Positions 45,863-58,031 are shown, numbered from the stretch's first letter. The stretch: DNA of 64,000 nucleotides from Chelativorans intermedius (GCF_025398255.1 NZ_JAODNW010000007.1:1-64000); one strand, 5' to 3'. The notes: generated by a model from the sequence alone, not told the origin. Numbers and translations: made by a program.

Positions 45863-46474
45863 TCAGGCATCGCCAGGGCGGCGGTAGAGCCAAAGATGGG
45901 CGGGCGGGATGTTGCGCATCACGAAGTCGAAGCGCTCGACGGTGTAGGTGCCGCGCCCGGCGGGCAGCGGCGACAGCGCCCCGTAGGTGATCTGCACGAT
46001 GGGCCGGCCCGTCGGCAGGATGTCGAGAAGACGCTCGACCAGCGCGATTCGCTGCTCCATCGGAAAATTGAGCAGCGGAATGGCGGAAACAACGCTGTCG
46101 AAAGTGCGCCCCCTCCAGGGAGCAAGAACGGTGTCGAGCTCGAAGGCGCTGCCGTGGACGACGTTGACGCCGGGAAAATCCTCGCGCAGCCGCTTCACGA
46201 AGTCGCTGGAATATTCGATGGACACCAGGTTCCCGGGCCTGATGCCCCGCTCCAGTATGGCGCGGGTGATCACGCCCGTTCCCGGTCCAAGCTCCAGCAC
46301 CAGGTCGTCCTGGCGCTCGGGCCGCACGATGGAGGCCATGCGCCGCGCCGTCACGCTGCTCGTGGGAACGATGGAGCCGACGGCCTTCGGCTTTTCCATC
46401 CAGCCGCGAAAGAAGCGCAGCTCCTCGTCGAAGCGTTCGGCGAGCGCCTTGCCCAGATGCAACCCTTTTCCCAT
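45863..46474 (-). CDS. pmtA: Phospholipid N-methyltransferase (Sinorhizobium type)
   Basis: PmtA methylates phosphatidylethanolamine to phosphatidylcholine with SAM, a trait of rhizobia. The 203-residue protein has ERFDEELRFFRGWMEKPKAV, PTSSVTARRMASIV, the SAM motif LVLELGPGTGVITRAIL, VVSAIPLLNFPM and VMRNIPPAHLWLYRR, all as in rhizobial PmtA. GGGAG stands about eight bases before ATG 46474. It lies downstream of dnaJ. Confidence 0.93.
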   Translation of the reverse strand: MGKGLHLGKALAERFDEELRFFRGWMEKPKAVGSIVPTSSVTARRMASIVRPERQDDLVLELGPGTGVITRAILERGIRPGNLVSIEYSSDFVKRLREDFPGVNVVHGSAFELDTVLAPWRGRTFDSVVSAIPLLNFPMEQRIALVERLLDILPTGRPIVQITYGALSPLPAGRGTYTVERFDFVMRNIPPAHLWLYRRPGDA

Positions 46475-46591
46475 GCCCGTCACTCCCTCTGACACAGCCC
46501 CGCCCGCGCGTGCGCCGCGTCTTCGCGGCAGCTTCCACGCCTCCTCATCCACGCTCCAAACGCCCGGCGGGCCGCAACCGTTCCCCGGCGC

Positions 46592-47722
46592 CTACTCGCC
46601 GAGGGATTCCAGAAAATCCTTCATGCGGGCAAAGAAGCCGGTGGATTGCGGGCTGTTTTCGCCGGAGGAGATCTTCTCGAACTCCTCCAGAAGCTCTCGC
46701 TGCTTGCGCGTCAGGTTCTGCGGGGTCTCCACAACCACCTGGATATAGAGGTCGCCCACCTGCGGCTGCCTCAGCACCGGCATGCCCTTGCCGCGCAGGC
46801 GGAACTGGCGGCCGTTCTGGGTGCCCTCGGGCACCTTCACGCGGGTCTTGGTGCCGTCCAGCGTGGCCACCTCGAAGGAGCCGCCAAGGGCGGCGGTCGT
46901 CATGGAGATCGGAACCTTGCAATAGAGGTCGGCGCCGTCGCGCTGGAAAAACTCGTGCGGCTTCACCGACAGGAAGATGTAGAGGTCGCCCGCCGGCCCG
47001 CCGCGCAGGCCCGCCTCGCCCTCGCCGGCCAGGCGGATGCGGGTGCCGTCCTCGATGCCGGCGGGAATGTTGACGGAGAGCGAGCGCTCCTGCGTCACGC
47101 GGCCCTGGCCGGAGCACTTGGCGCAGGGCTCCTTCACCACCTCGCCGCGGCCATGGCACTGCGGGCAGGTGCGCTCGATGGAAAAGAAGCCCTGCGCCGC
47201 GCGCACCCGGCCGGAGCCGTAGCACATGGAGCAGGTGACGGGGGAGGAGCCGGGCCTGGCGCCGCTGCCGGCGCATTCCTCGCAGCTTACGGAGGTGGGC
47301 ACATGGATCTGCGCCGTCTTGCCCGTATAGGCTTCCTCCAGCGTGATCTCCATGTTGTAGCGCAGGTCGGCGCCCCGGTCGCGCCCGCCGGAACGGCGCC
47401 GCCCGCCGCCCATGATGTCGCCGAAGATGTCCTCGAAGATGTCGGCGAAGCCGCCGGCGCCGAAGCCTGCGCCGTTGCCGCGCCCGCCCATGCCGCCATT
47501 CTCGAAGGCGGCGTGGCCGAAGCGGTCATAGGCGGCGCGCTTCTGGGGATCGCGCAGCGTCTCGTAGGCTTCGTTGATCTCCTTGAACTTCTGTTCCGCC
47601 TCCTTGTCCCCCGGATTGCGGTCCGGGTGATACTTCATGGCCAGCTTGCGGTAGGCGCTCTTTAGCTCCCTCTCGTCGGCGTTTCTCGACACGCAGAGCG
47701 TCTCGTAAAAATCTGCCTTCAT
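46592..47722 (-). CDS. dnaJ: Chaperone DnaJ
   Basis: DnaJ delivers substrates to DnaK and stimulates its ATPase. The 376-residue type I protein has a J domain with [14 protein letters not shown] (HPD), a Gly/Phe-rich part, four zinc repeats ([32 protein letters not shown]) and the C-terminal substrate domains. It follows dnaK after 187 bases, with an intrinsic terminator between, so it probably has its own promoter. Confidence 0.97.
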   Translation of the reverse strand: MKADFYETLCVSRNADERELKSAYRKLAMKYHPDRNPGDKEAEQKFKEINEAYETLRDPQKRAAYDRFGHAAFENGGMGGRGNGAGFGAGGFADIFEDIFGDIMGGGRRRSGGRDRGADLRYNMEITLEEAYTGKTAQIHVPTSVSCEECAGSGARPGSSPVTCSMCYGSGRVRAAQGFFSIERTCPQCHGRGEVVKEPCAKCSGQGRVTQERSLSVNIPAGIEDGTRIRLAGEGEAGLRGGPAGDLYIFLSVKPHEFFQRDGADLYCKVPISMTTAALGGSFEVATLDGTKTRVKVPEGTQNGRQFRLRGKGMPVLRQPQVGDLYIQVVVETPQNLTRKQRELLEEFEKISSGENSPQSTGFFARMKDFLESLGE

Positions 47723-47858
47723 GGATTAAAGATCCCGCATGTTCCTTCGGAGCCGGACATCGCATCCCCATTCGGTGCCCGCAATTTAGGTGTTGTGTGC
47801 TGCGAATGCCATAGTTTGCGGGAATTTGAAAGCTGTTGCACGCCGGCTCTCGATGTGG

Positions 47859-47885
47859 AAAGGCCCGGGCGCTGCGGCCCGGGCC
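47859..47885 (-). terminator. Intrinsic terminator of dnaK
   Basis: On the minus strand GGCCCGGG-CCGCAGCG-CCCGGGCC is a perfect eight-base stem with three U after it, 24 bases past the dnaK stop. The U-run is short, so readthrough into dnaJ is likely. Confidence 0.65.
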
Positions 47886-47909
47886 CATGGCAATGCCTGC
47901 GAATGACCG

Positions 47910-49838
<1,929 letters not shown>

Positions 49839-49957
49839 GTATTCTCTCCGCTAAGCAGACTGTCAGGACCCCATTCAGGCGTTCCAGGCAACAGCCCCTG
49901 TTCACACGAAATGCCGCGAGTGGTGCGGGCGAGGAGGCCCACGCCGCAGCGTTGCCG

Positions 49958-49989
49958 CGTATATAAGAACCGCCCGTTTCTCGCGCAAG
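49958..49989 (-). promoter_or_regulatory. RpoH (sigma-32) heat-shock promoter of dnaK
   Basis: On the minus strand CTTG (49986-49989), 18 bases, and CTTATATACG (49958-49967) match the alphaproteobacterial heat-shock promoter CTTG-N17/18-CYTATNTNNG at every defined position. The predicted transcript has a leader of about 115 bases before the ATG. Confidence 0.85.
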
Positions 49990-50034
49990 GCGGCATGTGC
50001 CTGATCCGGCACAAGATTGCAGGCCGCGAGGGGC

Positions 50035-51021
50035 TCAGACGGGCTCCCAGCCATCGTGCCGGGCGGCGCGGTAGATCGCGTCGATCACCTTCTGGTTCTT
50101 CACCGACTCCTCCAGCGGGAAGACGGGCGCGTCCTCGCCCCGGGCAGCGCGGGCGAAGGCTTCCGCCTGCAGCCTGTATTGCCGCACGTCGCCGAAGCGA
50201 TAGACCGTGGCGCTGCCATGGCCGGCGTCGTGCAGGACGACGCGGTCGTCGCCATAGACGCGCGAGTTGAACGGCGTCTCCACCTCGATATAGCCCCTGT
50301 CGCCGTGGAAGACCATCACCTGGCGGGCCGCCATCTGCGTGGCAACGTAGAAGCTCAGCTCGAAGTCGCCGCAATCCGCCTTCACGCTGGCATAGATGTC
50401 GGTGCCGAAGGTCGCGTCGCGTTCCACCGTTGCCTGCACGCGTTGCGGCTCCCGGCCGGTGACGAAGCGCGCCGTCACCGTCGGGTAGACGCCGATGTCG
50501 GGCAGGCCGCCGCCGCCGAGCTCAGGCCGGTTGCGCATGTTGGCAGGGTCCACATTGTGGTAGGAGAAGGCGCCCTGCACGTGGCGCAGGCGGCCGATCG
50601 CGCCTTCGGCCACGAGCGCGCGCACCTTCAGCCATTGCGGATGGTAGGTGACCATGAAGGCCTCGCAGATGAGCACGCCATTGCGGTCCCGCGCCTCGAT
50701 CACCTGGCGGATGTCCTGCGCATCGAGCGCCAGCGGCTTTTCCACCAGCACATGCTTGCCGGCGTCCGCCGCCTTCACCGCCCATTCCACATGCTGCGAG
50801 GTGGGCAGCGGAATGTAGACGCCATCCACCTCCGGCGAGGCGAGCAGCGCCTCGTAGGAGGAGAAGACATGGGGGATGCCGAAGCGCTGCGCCACCGCCT
50901 CCGCCCGCTGCGCGTCGCGGCTGGCAATGGCGGTCACGACGCCGTTCTCCGTGTCGATCAGTTGCGGAATGACGAACTCGCGGCCGATCTTGGCCGTGGA
51001 CAGAACTCCCCAGCGGAACAT
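50035..51021 (-). CDS. Gfo/Idh/MocA family oxidoreductase
   Basis: The 328-residue protein has an N-terminal Rossmann domain ([20 protein letters not shown]), the family Lys in [17 protein letters not shown], and the [12 protein letters not shown] region of the C-terminal domain. These enzymes oxidise sugars or inositols with NAD(P). The substrate is unknown. GGGAGG is close to ATG 51021. It lies between pheT and dnaK. Confidence 0.92.
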   Translation of the reverse strand: MFRWGVLSTAKIGREFVIPQLIDTENGVVTAIASRDAQRAEAVAQRFGIPHVFSSYEALLASPEVDGVYIPLPTSQHVEWAVKAADAGKHVLVEKPLALDAQDIRQVIEARDRNGVLICEAFMVTYHPQWLKVRALVAEGAIGRLRHVQGAFSYHNVDPANMRNRPELGGGGLPDIGVYPTVTARFVTGREPQRVQATVERDATFGTDIYASVKADCGDFELSFYVATQMAARQVMVFHGDRGYIEVETPFNSRVYGDDRVVLHDAGHGSATVYRFGDVRQYRLQAEAFARAARGEDAPVFPLEESVKNQKVIDAIYRAARHDGWEPV

Positions 51022-51050
51022 GGTGCCTCCCTTTCAGAATGGCCGCGACA

Positions 51051-51224
51051 CTATCGCCGCGTGCAGGCAAGGTCCATATCGAAGTCGGCGACATCGGAAC
51101 AAAGCGGCGTTCCCACATCCATGCCGTAGCGGGAACGCAGCACCTTGGACGAGCGTCGGGAAGCCGAGCACGAAGGCGGCACGGGAAGCCGGAGGGCGGC
51201 GCCGGCGTATCGCAGGTGGTCCAT
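51051..51224 (-). CDS. Possible small protein (57 aa) after pheT
   Basis: An ATG at 51224, after AAGGAG with a spacing of about eight bases, opens a 57-codon frame (MDHLRYAGAALRLPVPP...) that ends 30 bases before the next gene. I know no similar protein, and much of it is low-complexity Arg/Ser. It may be chance. Confidence 0.18.
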   Translation of the reverse strand: MDHLRYAGAALRLPVPPSCSASRRSSKVLRSRYGMDVGTPLCSDVADFDMDLACTRR

Positions 51225-51245
51225 CGGCGCCTTCTCCTTTCCTGC

Positions 51246-53657
51246 TCAGCTTCGCAGCACGCCGCCCGTCTGCCTGCCGACATTTTCCACGATTCGTCCC
51301 GCGAGCGCTTCGAAATCCTCGTCCGTCAGCGTTCTTTCCACCGGCTGGATGGTGACCTCGATGGCGATGGACTTCTTGTCGGCACCGAGCGCCTCGCCCT
51401 CGAACACGTCGAAGACGTTGACATCGGCGATCAGCTTCTTGTCGGCGGCGGCTGCCGCGCGGGTCAGGAGGCCGGCCTCCACGTCCCTGTCGACCACGAA
51501 GGCGAAGTCGCGCTTCACGGCCTGGAAGGGCGACAGGTCGAGGCGCGGCCGCGTGCGCGTGGCGCGTGCCTTGGGCTCGGGAATGGCGTCGACAAAGACC
51601 TCGAAACCGCACAGGGGCCCGGAAATGTCGAGCGCCTCCAGCGTCCTGGGGTGGAACTCGCCGAAGGTGGCGAGCACGACCTTCGGCCCCAGCTTGATCG
51701 TGCCCGAACGGCCGGGGTGATACCACTCCGGCGCGTCTGCCGCGATCTGCAGCTTGTCCACCGGCGCGCCGCAGGCTTCCAGCACGGCCAGCGCGTCCGC
51801 CTTGGCGTCGAACACGCCGACCGGCGCGGCATTGCCGGTCCACTGCCGGCCCTGACCCTCCAGCCGTGCCGTGCCGCGGCGCACGCCGGCGGCCACGCGG
51901 CGCTGGTCTTGCGGGCGGTCGCCCTCATAGGTGCCGGAGACCTCGAACAGCGCCACATCGGCAAAGCCGCGGTCGGCGTTGCGCTGTGCGGCGGTCATCA
52001 GGCCGGGCAGCAGAGAGGGGCGCATGGTCGACATGTCGGCGGCGATCGGGTTTGCGAGGGTGAGCGCCCGCTGCCCGCCGCCGAAGAGCCGTGCCTGCGC
52101 CGCGGGAATGAACGACCAGGTCACCGCCTCCATCATGCCGCGCACGGCGAGCGCCCGCTTGGCCTGGCGCGTGCGCTGCTGCAGGGTGGTGAGAATGCGC
52201 CCGCCGACGGCCTGCCGCGCCGCCATGGGCTCTGGCGCGATGGCGTTGACGCCGTGAATGCGCATCACTTCCTCCACGAGATCGGCCTTGCCGTCGATGT
52301 CCGGCCGCCAGGAAGGAACGACGACATTCACAACCGCGCCCTCGCCCCGGGGCTCGAAGCCGAGGCGGGACAGGATGGCAAGGCTCTCGGTGCCCGGCAC
52401 GTCGAGGCCGGTGAGCCGCTTCACCTCCGCCACGGGGAAGCAGACGACCTTGCGCTCGGCGGGATCGTAACGCCGCCCGGCGATGTCGATCCGGCTCGGC
52501 TCGCCGCCGCAAAGCTCCATCACCATGCGGGTGGCAAGCGCCATGCCCGGCTCGTTGAACGCCGGGTCGATGCCGCGCTCGTTGCGATAGCGGGCATCGG
52601 TGACGATGCCCAGCCGCCGGCCGGTGCGGGCGATGCTCGTGGGCTCCCACACCGCCGCCTCGATCAGCACGTCCGTCGTGGTCTCGTCGCAACCCGAGTG
52701 CTCGCCGCCCATGATGCCGGCGATCGACTCCACGCCGTTGTCATCGGCGATCACGCACATCTCCGGTTCGAGCGTGTACTCGCGGCCGTCGAGCGCCAGC
52801 AGCGTTTCGCCCTCCTTTGCGCGGCGCACCACGAGGTCGCCCTTCACCTTGGCCGCATCAAAGACATGCAGCGGCCGGCCACGGTCGAAGGTGAGGTAGT
52901 TGGTGATGTCCACCAGCGCATTGATGGGCCGCAGGCCGATGGCGATGAGGCGTTGCTGCATCCAGCGGGGCGAGGGGCCGTTCTTCACCCCGCGCACCAG
53001 CCTGAGCGCGAAGGTGCGGCACAGGTCCGGCGCCTCAATCCTGATGCTGACGGGGCATTCGCCCTCGCCTGCAATGGCCGGTATGGGCGGTTCCTTCAGC
53101 CGCCCCAGGCCGGCGGCGGCCAGCTCGCGCGCGATGCCGTGCACGCCGGTGCAGTCCGGCCGGTTGGGCGTCAGTCCGATCTCGATCACCGGGTCGTCGA
53201 GCTTCGCCCATTCTGCGAAGGATGCGCCCACCGGCGCGTCCTCCGCCAGCTCGATGATGCCCGTATGCTCGTCGGAAAGTTCCAGCTCGCGCTCGGAACA
53301 CATCATGCCGTGGCTTTCCACGCCGCGGATCCTGCCCACCGAAAGCGTGGTGCCGAGGCCGGGAATGTAGGTGCCGGGCGCGGCGAAGGCGCCGACGAGA
53401 CCGGCGCGCGCATTGGGCGCGCCGCAGACCACCTGCACGGGGTCACCGCTGCCCGTGTCCACGGTCAGCACCTTCAGCCTGTCGGCATCGGGGTGCTTCT
53501 GCGCCGTCAGCACCCGGGCGATGACAAACGGCTTCAGGGTCTTCTTGTCGTCCACCGCCTCGACCTCGAGGCCGATCATGGTGAGCGTCTCGGCGATCTC
53601 GTCGAGCGTGGCCTCGGTTTCGAGATGATCCTTGAGCCAGGAGAGTGTGAATTTCAT
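51246..53657 (-). CDS. pheT: Phenylalanyl-tRNA synthetase beta subunit
   Basis: PheT is the large subunit of the heterotetrameric Phe-tRNA synthetase, with tRNA-binding and editing domains. The 803-residue protein has the N-terminal EMAP-like tRNA-binding domain (about 40-150), B3/B4 editing domain (about 215-375), B5 domain (about 400-475), and the C-terminal ferredoxin-fold anticodon domain (about 710-803, [18 protein letters not shown]). It follows pheS by 26 bases. Confidence 0.97.
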   Translation of the reverse strand: MKFTLSWLKDHLETEATLDEIAETLTMIGLEVEAVDDKKTLKPFVIARVLTAQKHPDADRLKVLTVDTGSGDPVQVVCGAPNARAGLVGAFAAPGTYIPGLGTTLSVGRIRGVESHGMMCSERELELSDEHTGIIELAEDAPVGASFAEWAKLDDPVIEIGLTPNRPDCTGVHGIARELAAAGLGRLKEPPIPAIAGEGECPVSIRIEAPDLCRTFALRLVRGVKNGPSPRWMQQRLIAIGLRPINALVDITNYLTFDRGRPLHVFDAAKVKGDLVVRRAKEGETLLALDGREYTLEPEMCVIADDNGVESIAGIMGGEHSGCDETTTDVLIEAAVWEPTSIARTGRRLGIVTDARYRNERGIDPAFNEPGMALATRMVMELCGGEPSRIDIAGRRYDPAERKVVCFPVAEVKRLTGLDVPGTESLAILSRLGFEPRGEGAVVNVVVPSWRPDIDGKADLVEEVMRIHGVNAIAPEPMAARQAVGGRILTTLQQRTRQAKRALAVRGMMEAVTWSFIPAAQARLFGGGQRALTLANPIAADMSTMRPSLLPGLMTAAQRNADRGFADVALFEVSGTYEGDRPQDQRRVAAGVRRGTARLEGQGRQWTGNAAPVGVFDAKADALAVLEACGAPVDKLQIAADAPEWYHPGRSGTIKLGPKVVLATFGEFHPRTLEALDISGPLCGFEVFVDAIPEPKARATRTRPRLDLSPFQAVKRDFAFVVDRDVEAGLLTRAAAAADKKLIADVNVFDVFEGEALGADKKSIAIEVTIQPVERTLTDEDFEALAGRIVENVGRQTGGVLRS

Positions 53658-53683
53658 CTTCGTTCAGCCTGCCTGGTTGGAAG

Positions 53684-54769
53684 TCAAGCGCTCAGCCCGC
53701 CGAACAGCGTCGGCATGTCGAGCGGGCGGAAGCCGTAGTGCTGGAGCCAGCGTATGTCGGCGTCGAAGAAGGCGCGCAGATCCGGCATGCCGTATTTCAG
53801 CATGGCGATGCGGTCGATGCCCATGCCCCAGGCAAAGCCCTGATACTCGTCCGGGTCGAGCCCGCCATGGCGCAGCACGTTGGGGTGCACCATGCCGCAG
53901 CCCAGGATCTCCATCCAGTCCTCGCCCTCGCCGAAGCGCACCTCTCCCGGCTTCGAGCGGTCGCACTGGATGTCCACTTCCAGGCTCGGCTCGGTGAAGG
54001 GGAAGAAGGAGGGCCGGAAGCGCATGGTGAGCTGCGGCACCTCGAAGAAGGCCTTGCAGAACTCGGTCAGCACCCACTTCATGTTGGCGATGTTGGCCGT
54101 CTTGTCGATCACCAGCCCTTCGAGCTGGTGAAACATGGGCGAGTGCGTCGCATCGGAGTCGCAGCGATAGGTCTTGCCCGGAATGACGATGCGGATCGGC
54201 GGCTTCTGCGCCTCCATGGTGCGGATCTGCACCGGCGATGTGTGGGTGCGCAGAAGCTTGCGCTCGCCCGTCTCGTCCGGCTCCAGGAAGAAGGTGTCGT
54301 GCATCTCGCGCGCCGGGTGTCCTTCGGGGAAGTTGAGCGCGGTGAAATTGTAGTAGTCGGTCTCGATGTCCGGTCCTTCGGCGATCTCGAATCCCAGATC
54401 GCCGAAGATGGCGGCGATCTCGTCGATCACCTGGCTGATGGGGTGGATGCGCCCGCGCTCGGCCGGCGGCCGGGCGACCGGCAGTGTGACGTCCACCCTT
54501 TCGCGCTTGAGCCGCTCGGCGATGGCCGCCTCCCGCAGCGCCGCCCGCCGTTCGGCGATGGCCTCGGCAACTCGGGTCTTCAAGCCGTTGATGGCCGGTC
54601 CCATCACCTGGCGCTCCTCGGGCGACATGGCGCCCAGGGTCTTCAGCTTCGCGGAGATGGAGCCCTTCTTGCCGAGCGCCGCCACGCGCACGGCTTCCAC
54701 CGCCTGCTCGTCCCCGGCGGCCGCGATCTCGCGGAGGATGGTCCGTTCAAGCTCTTCCAACTCGCTCAT
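53684..54769 (-). CDS. pheS: Phenylalanyl-tRNA synthetase alpha subunit
   Basis: PheS is the catalytic subunit. The 361-residue protein has an N-terminal coiled coil (about 1-85) and a class II core with motif 2 ([21 protein letters not shown]) and motif 3 ([18 protein letters not shown]). ATG 54769 gives [15 protein letters not shown]; an extension of 22 codons upstream is not conserved. It follows rplT and a strong hairpin/terminator. Confidence 0.97.
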   Translation of the reverse strand: MSELEELERTILREIAAAGDEQAVEAVRVAALGKKGSISAKLKTLGAMSPEERQVMGPAINGLKTRVAEAIAERRAALREAAIAERLKRERVDVTLPVARPPAERGRIHPISQVIDEIAAIFGDLGFEIAEGPDIETDYYNFTALNFPEGHPAREMHDTFFLEPDETGERKLLRTHTSPVQIRTMEAQKPPIRIVIPGKTYRCDSDATHSPMFHQLEGLVIDKTANIANMKWVLTEFCKAFFEVPQLTMRFRPSFFPFTEPSLEVDIQCDRSKPGEVRFGEGEDWMEILGCGMVHPNVLRHGGLDPDEYQGFAWGMGIDRIAMLKYGMPDLRAFFDADIRWLQHYGFRPLDMPTLFGGLSA

Positions 54770-54855
54770 CGCCCTTGTCTCCGTCCCGGCCTCACCTGTC
54801 CGGGAAAGCACATTGTCGTTGTCCATGTGTCTCATCTTCGCTCGTCGCCATCATG

Positions 54856-54888
54856 AAAAAACCCGCGCCAGCCCTGCCAGCGCGGGTT
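54856..54888 (-). terminator. Intrinsic terminator between rplT and pheS
   Basis: On the minus strand AACCCGCGC and GCGCGGGTT form a nine-base perfect stem followed by six U. It is about 40 bases after rplT and about 87 bases before the pheS start. It ends the rpmI-rplT transcript or acts as an attenuator for pheST. Confidence 0.85.
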
Positions 54889-54919
54889 TCCCGAAAAAAT
54901 CTCTCTGTAGCTTCGGGAA
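54888..54919 (-). repeat. Hairpin abutting the rplT-pheS terminator
   Basis: TTCCCGAA and TTCGGGAA are exact eight-base inverted arms around a 16-base loop that includes six U on the minus strand. Its downstream arm touches the base of the next terminator stem, which leaves room for mutually exclusive structures. Confidence 0.6.
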
Positions 54920-54928
54920 GCGCTGACC

Positions 54929-55330
54929 TCAGGCGACAGCGCTTTCAAAAGCGTTCGGGGTGGTATCCTTCAGATACACGAGCGCCTCCTTGGACTTCTC
55001 CACCAGCGCGGCGAAGGCCTGCGGCTCGTGCACGGCCATGTCGGCCAGCACCTTGCGGTCGATCTCGATGCCCGCCTTGTTCAGCCCGTCGATGAAGCGG
55101 CCATAGGTCAGCCCGTGCTGGCGCGCGGCGGCATTGATGCGCTGGATCCACAGGGCGCGGAAATTGCGCTTGCGGTTCTTGCGGTCGCGATAGGCATATT
55201 GCAGCGACTTCTCGACTGCCTGCTTGGCGATACGGATGGTGTTCTTGCGGCGGCCGTAGAAGCCCTTGGCGGACTTCAGAACCTTCTTGTGCTTGGCGTG
55301 GGCGGTAACGCCCCTCTTCACGCGGGCCAT
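54929..55330 (-). CDS. rplT: 50S ribosomal protein L20
   Basis: L20 is needed for large-subunit assembly. The 133-residue basic protein has the standard [18 protein letters not shown] start and [20 protein letters not shown]. It follows rpmI by 30 bases. In gamma-proteobacteria L20 represses its own operon by binding the mRNA; that has not been shown here. Confidence 0.98.
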   Translation of the reverse strand: MARVKRGVTAHAKHKKVLKSAKGFYGRRKNTIRIAKQAVEKSLQYAYRDRKNRKRNFRALWIQRINAAARQHGLTYGRFIDGLNKAGIEIDRKVLADMAVHEPQAFAALVEKSKEALVYLKDTTPNAFESAVA

Positions 55331-55360
55331 GGCATGATCTCCTTCAATTCCGGCGTGTCA

Positions 55361-55561
55361 TCAGAAGCCGTAGGGCATGAACTTCTTCACGATCTGCGTA
55401 TCGGGATCGGAAAGAACCATCGTGCCCCGCGCCTTGCGGATGAACTTGTTGGAACGCTTGATCATGCCGTGCCGCTTGCCCGCGGCCTGCACCTTCACCT
55501 TGCCGGTGGCGGTCACCTTGAACCGCTTCTTGGCGGAAGACTTGGTCTTCATCTTGGGCAT
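55361..55561 (-). CDS. rpmI: 50S ribosomal protein L35
   Basis: L35 is a small late-assembly large-subunit protein. The 66-residue protein has the typical [20 protein letters not shown] start and [18 protein letters not shown]. It lies directly upstream of rplT. Confidence 0.98.
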   Translation of the reverse strand: MPKMKTKSSAKKRFKVTATGKVKVQAAGKRHGMIKRSNKFIRKARGTMVLSDPDTQIVKKFMPYGF

Positions 55562-55720
55562 TTTGCTTTATCTCCGGTATGTGCGCCGAGCGGCGCTTGA
55601 TCTGGCCGGGCCATATCGGCCCGAAAGCATTTGGAGCCGCCACGGCATGCCCTGCCGGCCGGCTCGAACGACGGGTGCTCATATCAGCAAGTGCCCGCCG
55701 GCGCAATAGCCAGCCGGACG

Positions 55721-56341
55721 TCAGAAGAGCCGGAAGAGGATGGGGATGATCCCCAGTTCCTGGCCTTCCTCCACCAGTTCGAAGAAAGGAATGGAGACGA
55801 GAAAGACCAGGCCGTCGAGCAGCGTCCGGTTGAAGATCTCCGGCCTGAATGTGACCTCCTCCTGATCCCTGAAAAGCCGTGGATTGGGGAGGAAGCGCGG
55901 CACGCGGTCGAGATAGGCAAGATAGGGCGCGCCGAGCACGGCCTTCAGGTACCGCTCTTCGCGCAGCGCGACGATGTAGAAGGCGGTGGCGCAGAAGGCG
56001 GCGGAAAGAGCCGTGATGACCAGGCTTCCCGTCTGCGCGCCGACGCCACCCGCCGCGATGGTGGAGAAGAAATAAAGCGGGTTGCGCGTGACCGAATAGG
56101 GACCGGTGGAAACGAGTTCGGCGGACTTCCGCCCGCCGATATAAAGGATCGACCAGAGCCGGCCACCTATGCCGACAAGGATGAAGGCAAGGCCGAAGGA
56201 CTCGATCCGCTCGTGCGCCAGCTCGTCATGCAGCGAACCGCCGAAGATGAGCAGCACGCAAATGATGCCGACAAGGAACGCAAGCACATAACGGCGCGAC
56301 GACTGGAACGCAGCCATCGCCCTGGTGGTCTCGCCACGCAT
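55721..56341 (-). CDS. Isoprenylcysteine methyltransferase-like membrane protein
   Basis: The 206-residue protein has several hydrophobic helices (YVLAFLVGIICVLLIFGG, FGLAFILVGIGGRLWSI and others) and the core motif TGPYSVTRNPLYFFSTIA with REERYLKAVLGAPYLAYLDRVPRF, typical of ICMT/PEMT-like membrane methyltransferases. The substrate, probably a lipid or small molecule, is unknown. It lies between infC and rpmI, an unusual place. ATG 56341. Confidence 0.83.
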   Translation of the reverse strand: MRGETTRAMAAFQSSRRYVLAFLVGIICVLLIFGGSLHDELAHERIESFGLAFILVGIGGRLWSILYIGGRKSAELVSTGPYSVTRNPLYFFSTIAAGGVGAQTGSLVITALSAAFCATAFYIVALREERYLKAVLGAPYLAYLDRVPRFLPNPRLFRDQEEVTFRPEIFNRTLLDGLVFLVSIPFFELVEEGQELGIIPILFRLF

Positions 56342-56342
56342 C

Positions 56343-56384
56343 TTCAACCCCTGTCCAGCGAAAAGTCTGCCGGCGAGGGTTGAA
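56343..56384. repeat. 8-bp inverted repeat between infC and the methyltransferase gene
   Basis: TTCAACCC (56343-56350) and GGGTTGAA (56377-56384) pair perfectly around a 26-base loop. It spans the whole gap up to the methyltransferase start and could weaken translation of that gene or mark transcript processing. Confidence 0.35.
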
Positions 56385-56395
56385 CCGCATCTTGG

Positions 56396-56932
56396 CTATT
56401 TCGGGGCAAGCACCATCATCATCTGGCGCCCCTCCAGCTTCGGCTCCGCCTCCACCTTGGCGATCGGCTCCACCTCTTCGCGCACGCGGTTGAGAAGCTG
56501 CATGCCGAGCTCCAGATGAGCCATCTCGCGGCCGCGGAAGCGCAAGGTCAGCTTCACCTTGTCGCCGTCCTCGAAGAAGCGTCGCACGGCCTTCATCTTC
56601 GTCTCGTAGTCGTGCTTGTCGATGTTGGGCCGCATCTTGATCTCTTTGATCTCGATGGTCTTCTGCTTCTTCCGGGCTTCGGCGGCCTTTTTCTGGTTCT
56701 GGTACTTCAGCTTGCCGAGATCGATGATCTTGCACACGGGCGGATTGGCGTTGGGCGAGACCTCGACGAGGTCCAGCCCCACATCCTCGGCCGCCCGCAG
56801 GGCGTCTTCTGTCGCGACGATACCCCGATTGTTGCCTTCCTCGTCGATGAGCTGCACCCGGGGAACCCGGATGTCGCGGTTGGCGCGGGGCCCCTCCTTC
56901 ACCGGAGGCGGCGCTTTGAACGGTCTGCGAAT
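56396..56932 (-). CDS. infC: Translation initiation factor IF-3, ATT start codon
   Basis: IF-3 prevents subunit joining and checks the start codon. The 178-residue protein has the IF-3 N-domain ([16 protein letters not shown]), linker [20 protein letters not shown] and C-domain with [18 protein letters not shown] and the end [14 protein letters not shown]. Alignment by eye to other rhizobial IF-3 puts the start at ATT 56932 (I-R-R-P-F-K-A-P-P), with TTGAGGAG nine bases before it; no ATG or GTG is near. ATT is the known start of infC in E. coli, where IF-3 represses its own translation. Confidence 0.94.
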   Translation of the reverse strand: MRRPFKAPPPVKEGPRANRDIRVPRVQLIDEEGNNRGIVATEDALRAAEDVGLDLVEVSPNANPPVCKIIDLGKLKYQNQKKAAEARKKQKTIEIKEIKMRPNIDKHDYETKMKAVRRFFEDGDKVKLTLRFRGREMAHLELGMQLLNRVREEVEPIAKVEAEPKLEGRQMMMVLAPK

Positions 56933-56990
56933 GGTCTTCGTCTCCTCAAATCGTTGACGGAACGCTTTGCCCGCGGCAGCGGGCGGATGG

Positions 56991-57019
56991 CTATGTGCGC
57001 CTGGCGAGCCTTGTGTCAA
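56991..57019 (-). promoter_or_regulatory. Promoter of infC
   Basis: On the minus strand TTGACA (57014-57019), 17 bases, and ACATAG (56991-56996) lie about 60 bases before the ATT start. The -35 is perfect, the -10 moderate. Confidence 0.55.
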
Positions 57020-57129
57020 TAGCATATCCAGGCAAAAGAATCACGGAAAAGCAGGAGCGGGTGACGCCCCGCCCTTCCCTTCCGCGCCGCAGCGCACATG
57101 CCCGAACATTATGCCACAGGAGGACACGG

Positions 57130-57903
57130 ATGAGCCAGAGCGAACCTTCCCGCATCAAGGTCGACGGGGTCGAAATTGCCGTGCGCCACCGTCCGGGCGG
57201 CACGCCGGGCCTGGTCTGGCTCGGCGGATACCGCTCCGACATGCTGGGCACCAAGGCCGAGGCGCTGGACGCCTGGGCGGCCGAGAACGGGCTTGCCGCA
57301 ACCCGGCACGACTATTCCGGCCATGGCGAATCGGGCGGCGCCTTCGCCGAGGGCACCATCTCGCGCTGGCTGGCCGAGAGCCTCGCCGTCTTCCGCCGGT
57401 TCACGCAGGGGCCGCAGATCCTCGTCGGCTCCTCCATGGGCGCCTGGATCGCGCTCAGAATGGTGCAGGAGCTGCACAGGGCCCGCGAGAGCGCGCGCCT
57501 CGGCGGGCTTCTGCTCATCGCTCCGGCGCCCGACTTCACCAGCGAGCTGGTGGAGCCGCGCCTGAGCGACGCGCAGCGCCGGGCCCTGCAGACGCAGGGC
57601 TATATCGAGGAGCCGTCGCGATATGCGCCGGAGCCCGACCTTTATACGCGGGCGCTCATCGAGGACGGGCGCAGCAACCGCGTGCTCGATGGCATCATAG
57701 ACACCCATTGCCCGGTGCACATTCTCCAGGGCATGGCCGATCCCGAGGTGCCCTATGAACATGCCATGCGCCTCGTCGAACATCTGCCGGCCGACGACGT
57801 GGCGCTCACGCTGGTCCGCGACGGCGATCACCGCCTGTCGCGCCCGCAGGACATCGACCTGATGCGGCGCGTGCTCGCGGCGCTTGCCGCGCGGGCGAGA
57901 TAG
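57130..57903 (+). CDS. Alpha/beta hydrolase
   Basis: The 257-residue protein has the hydrolase core: oxyanion part GLVWLGGYRSDMLGTK, the nucleophile elbow LVGSSMGAWIALRM, Asp near MADPEVPYEH and the His in VRDGDHRLSRPQD. It resembles ABHD10-type thioesterases and is commonly divergent from infC in Rhizobiales. AGGAGG precedes ATG 57130. Confidence 0.9.
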   Translation: MSQSEPSRIKVDGVEIAVRHRPGGTPGLVWLGGYRSDMLGTKAEALDAWAAENGLAATRHDYSGHGESGGAFAEGTISRWLAESLAVFRRFTQGPQILVGSSMGAWIALRMVQELHRARESARLGGLLLIAPAPDFTSELVEPRLSDAQRRALQTQGYIEEPSRYAPEPDLYTRALIEDGRSNRVLDGIIDTHCPVHILQGMADPEVPYEHAMRLVEHLPADDVALTLVRDGDHRLSRPQDIDLMRRVLAALAARAR

Positions 57904-58031
57904 GCTTGCTGCCAGCCCCTCCATATAGGCAGGGCGTGCCGTCGTTTCATGTCTTGAAACGCGTCATGCCTCTTCCCATGTGCTTCTGTGCGGCCGCAGC
58001 CCCTGTTTCAACCGATGAGGAACCGGTGACG

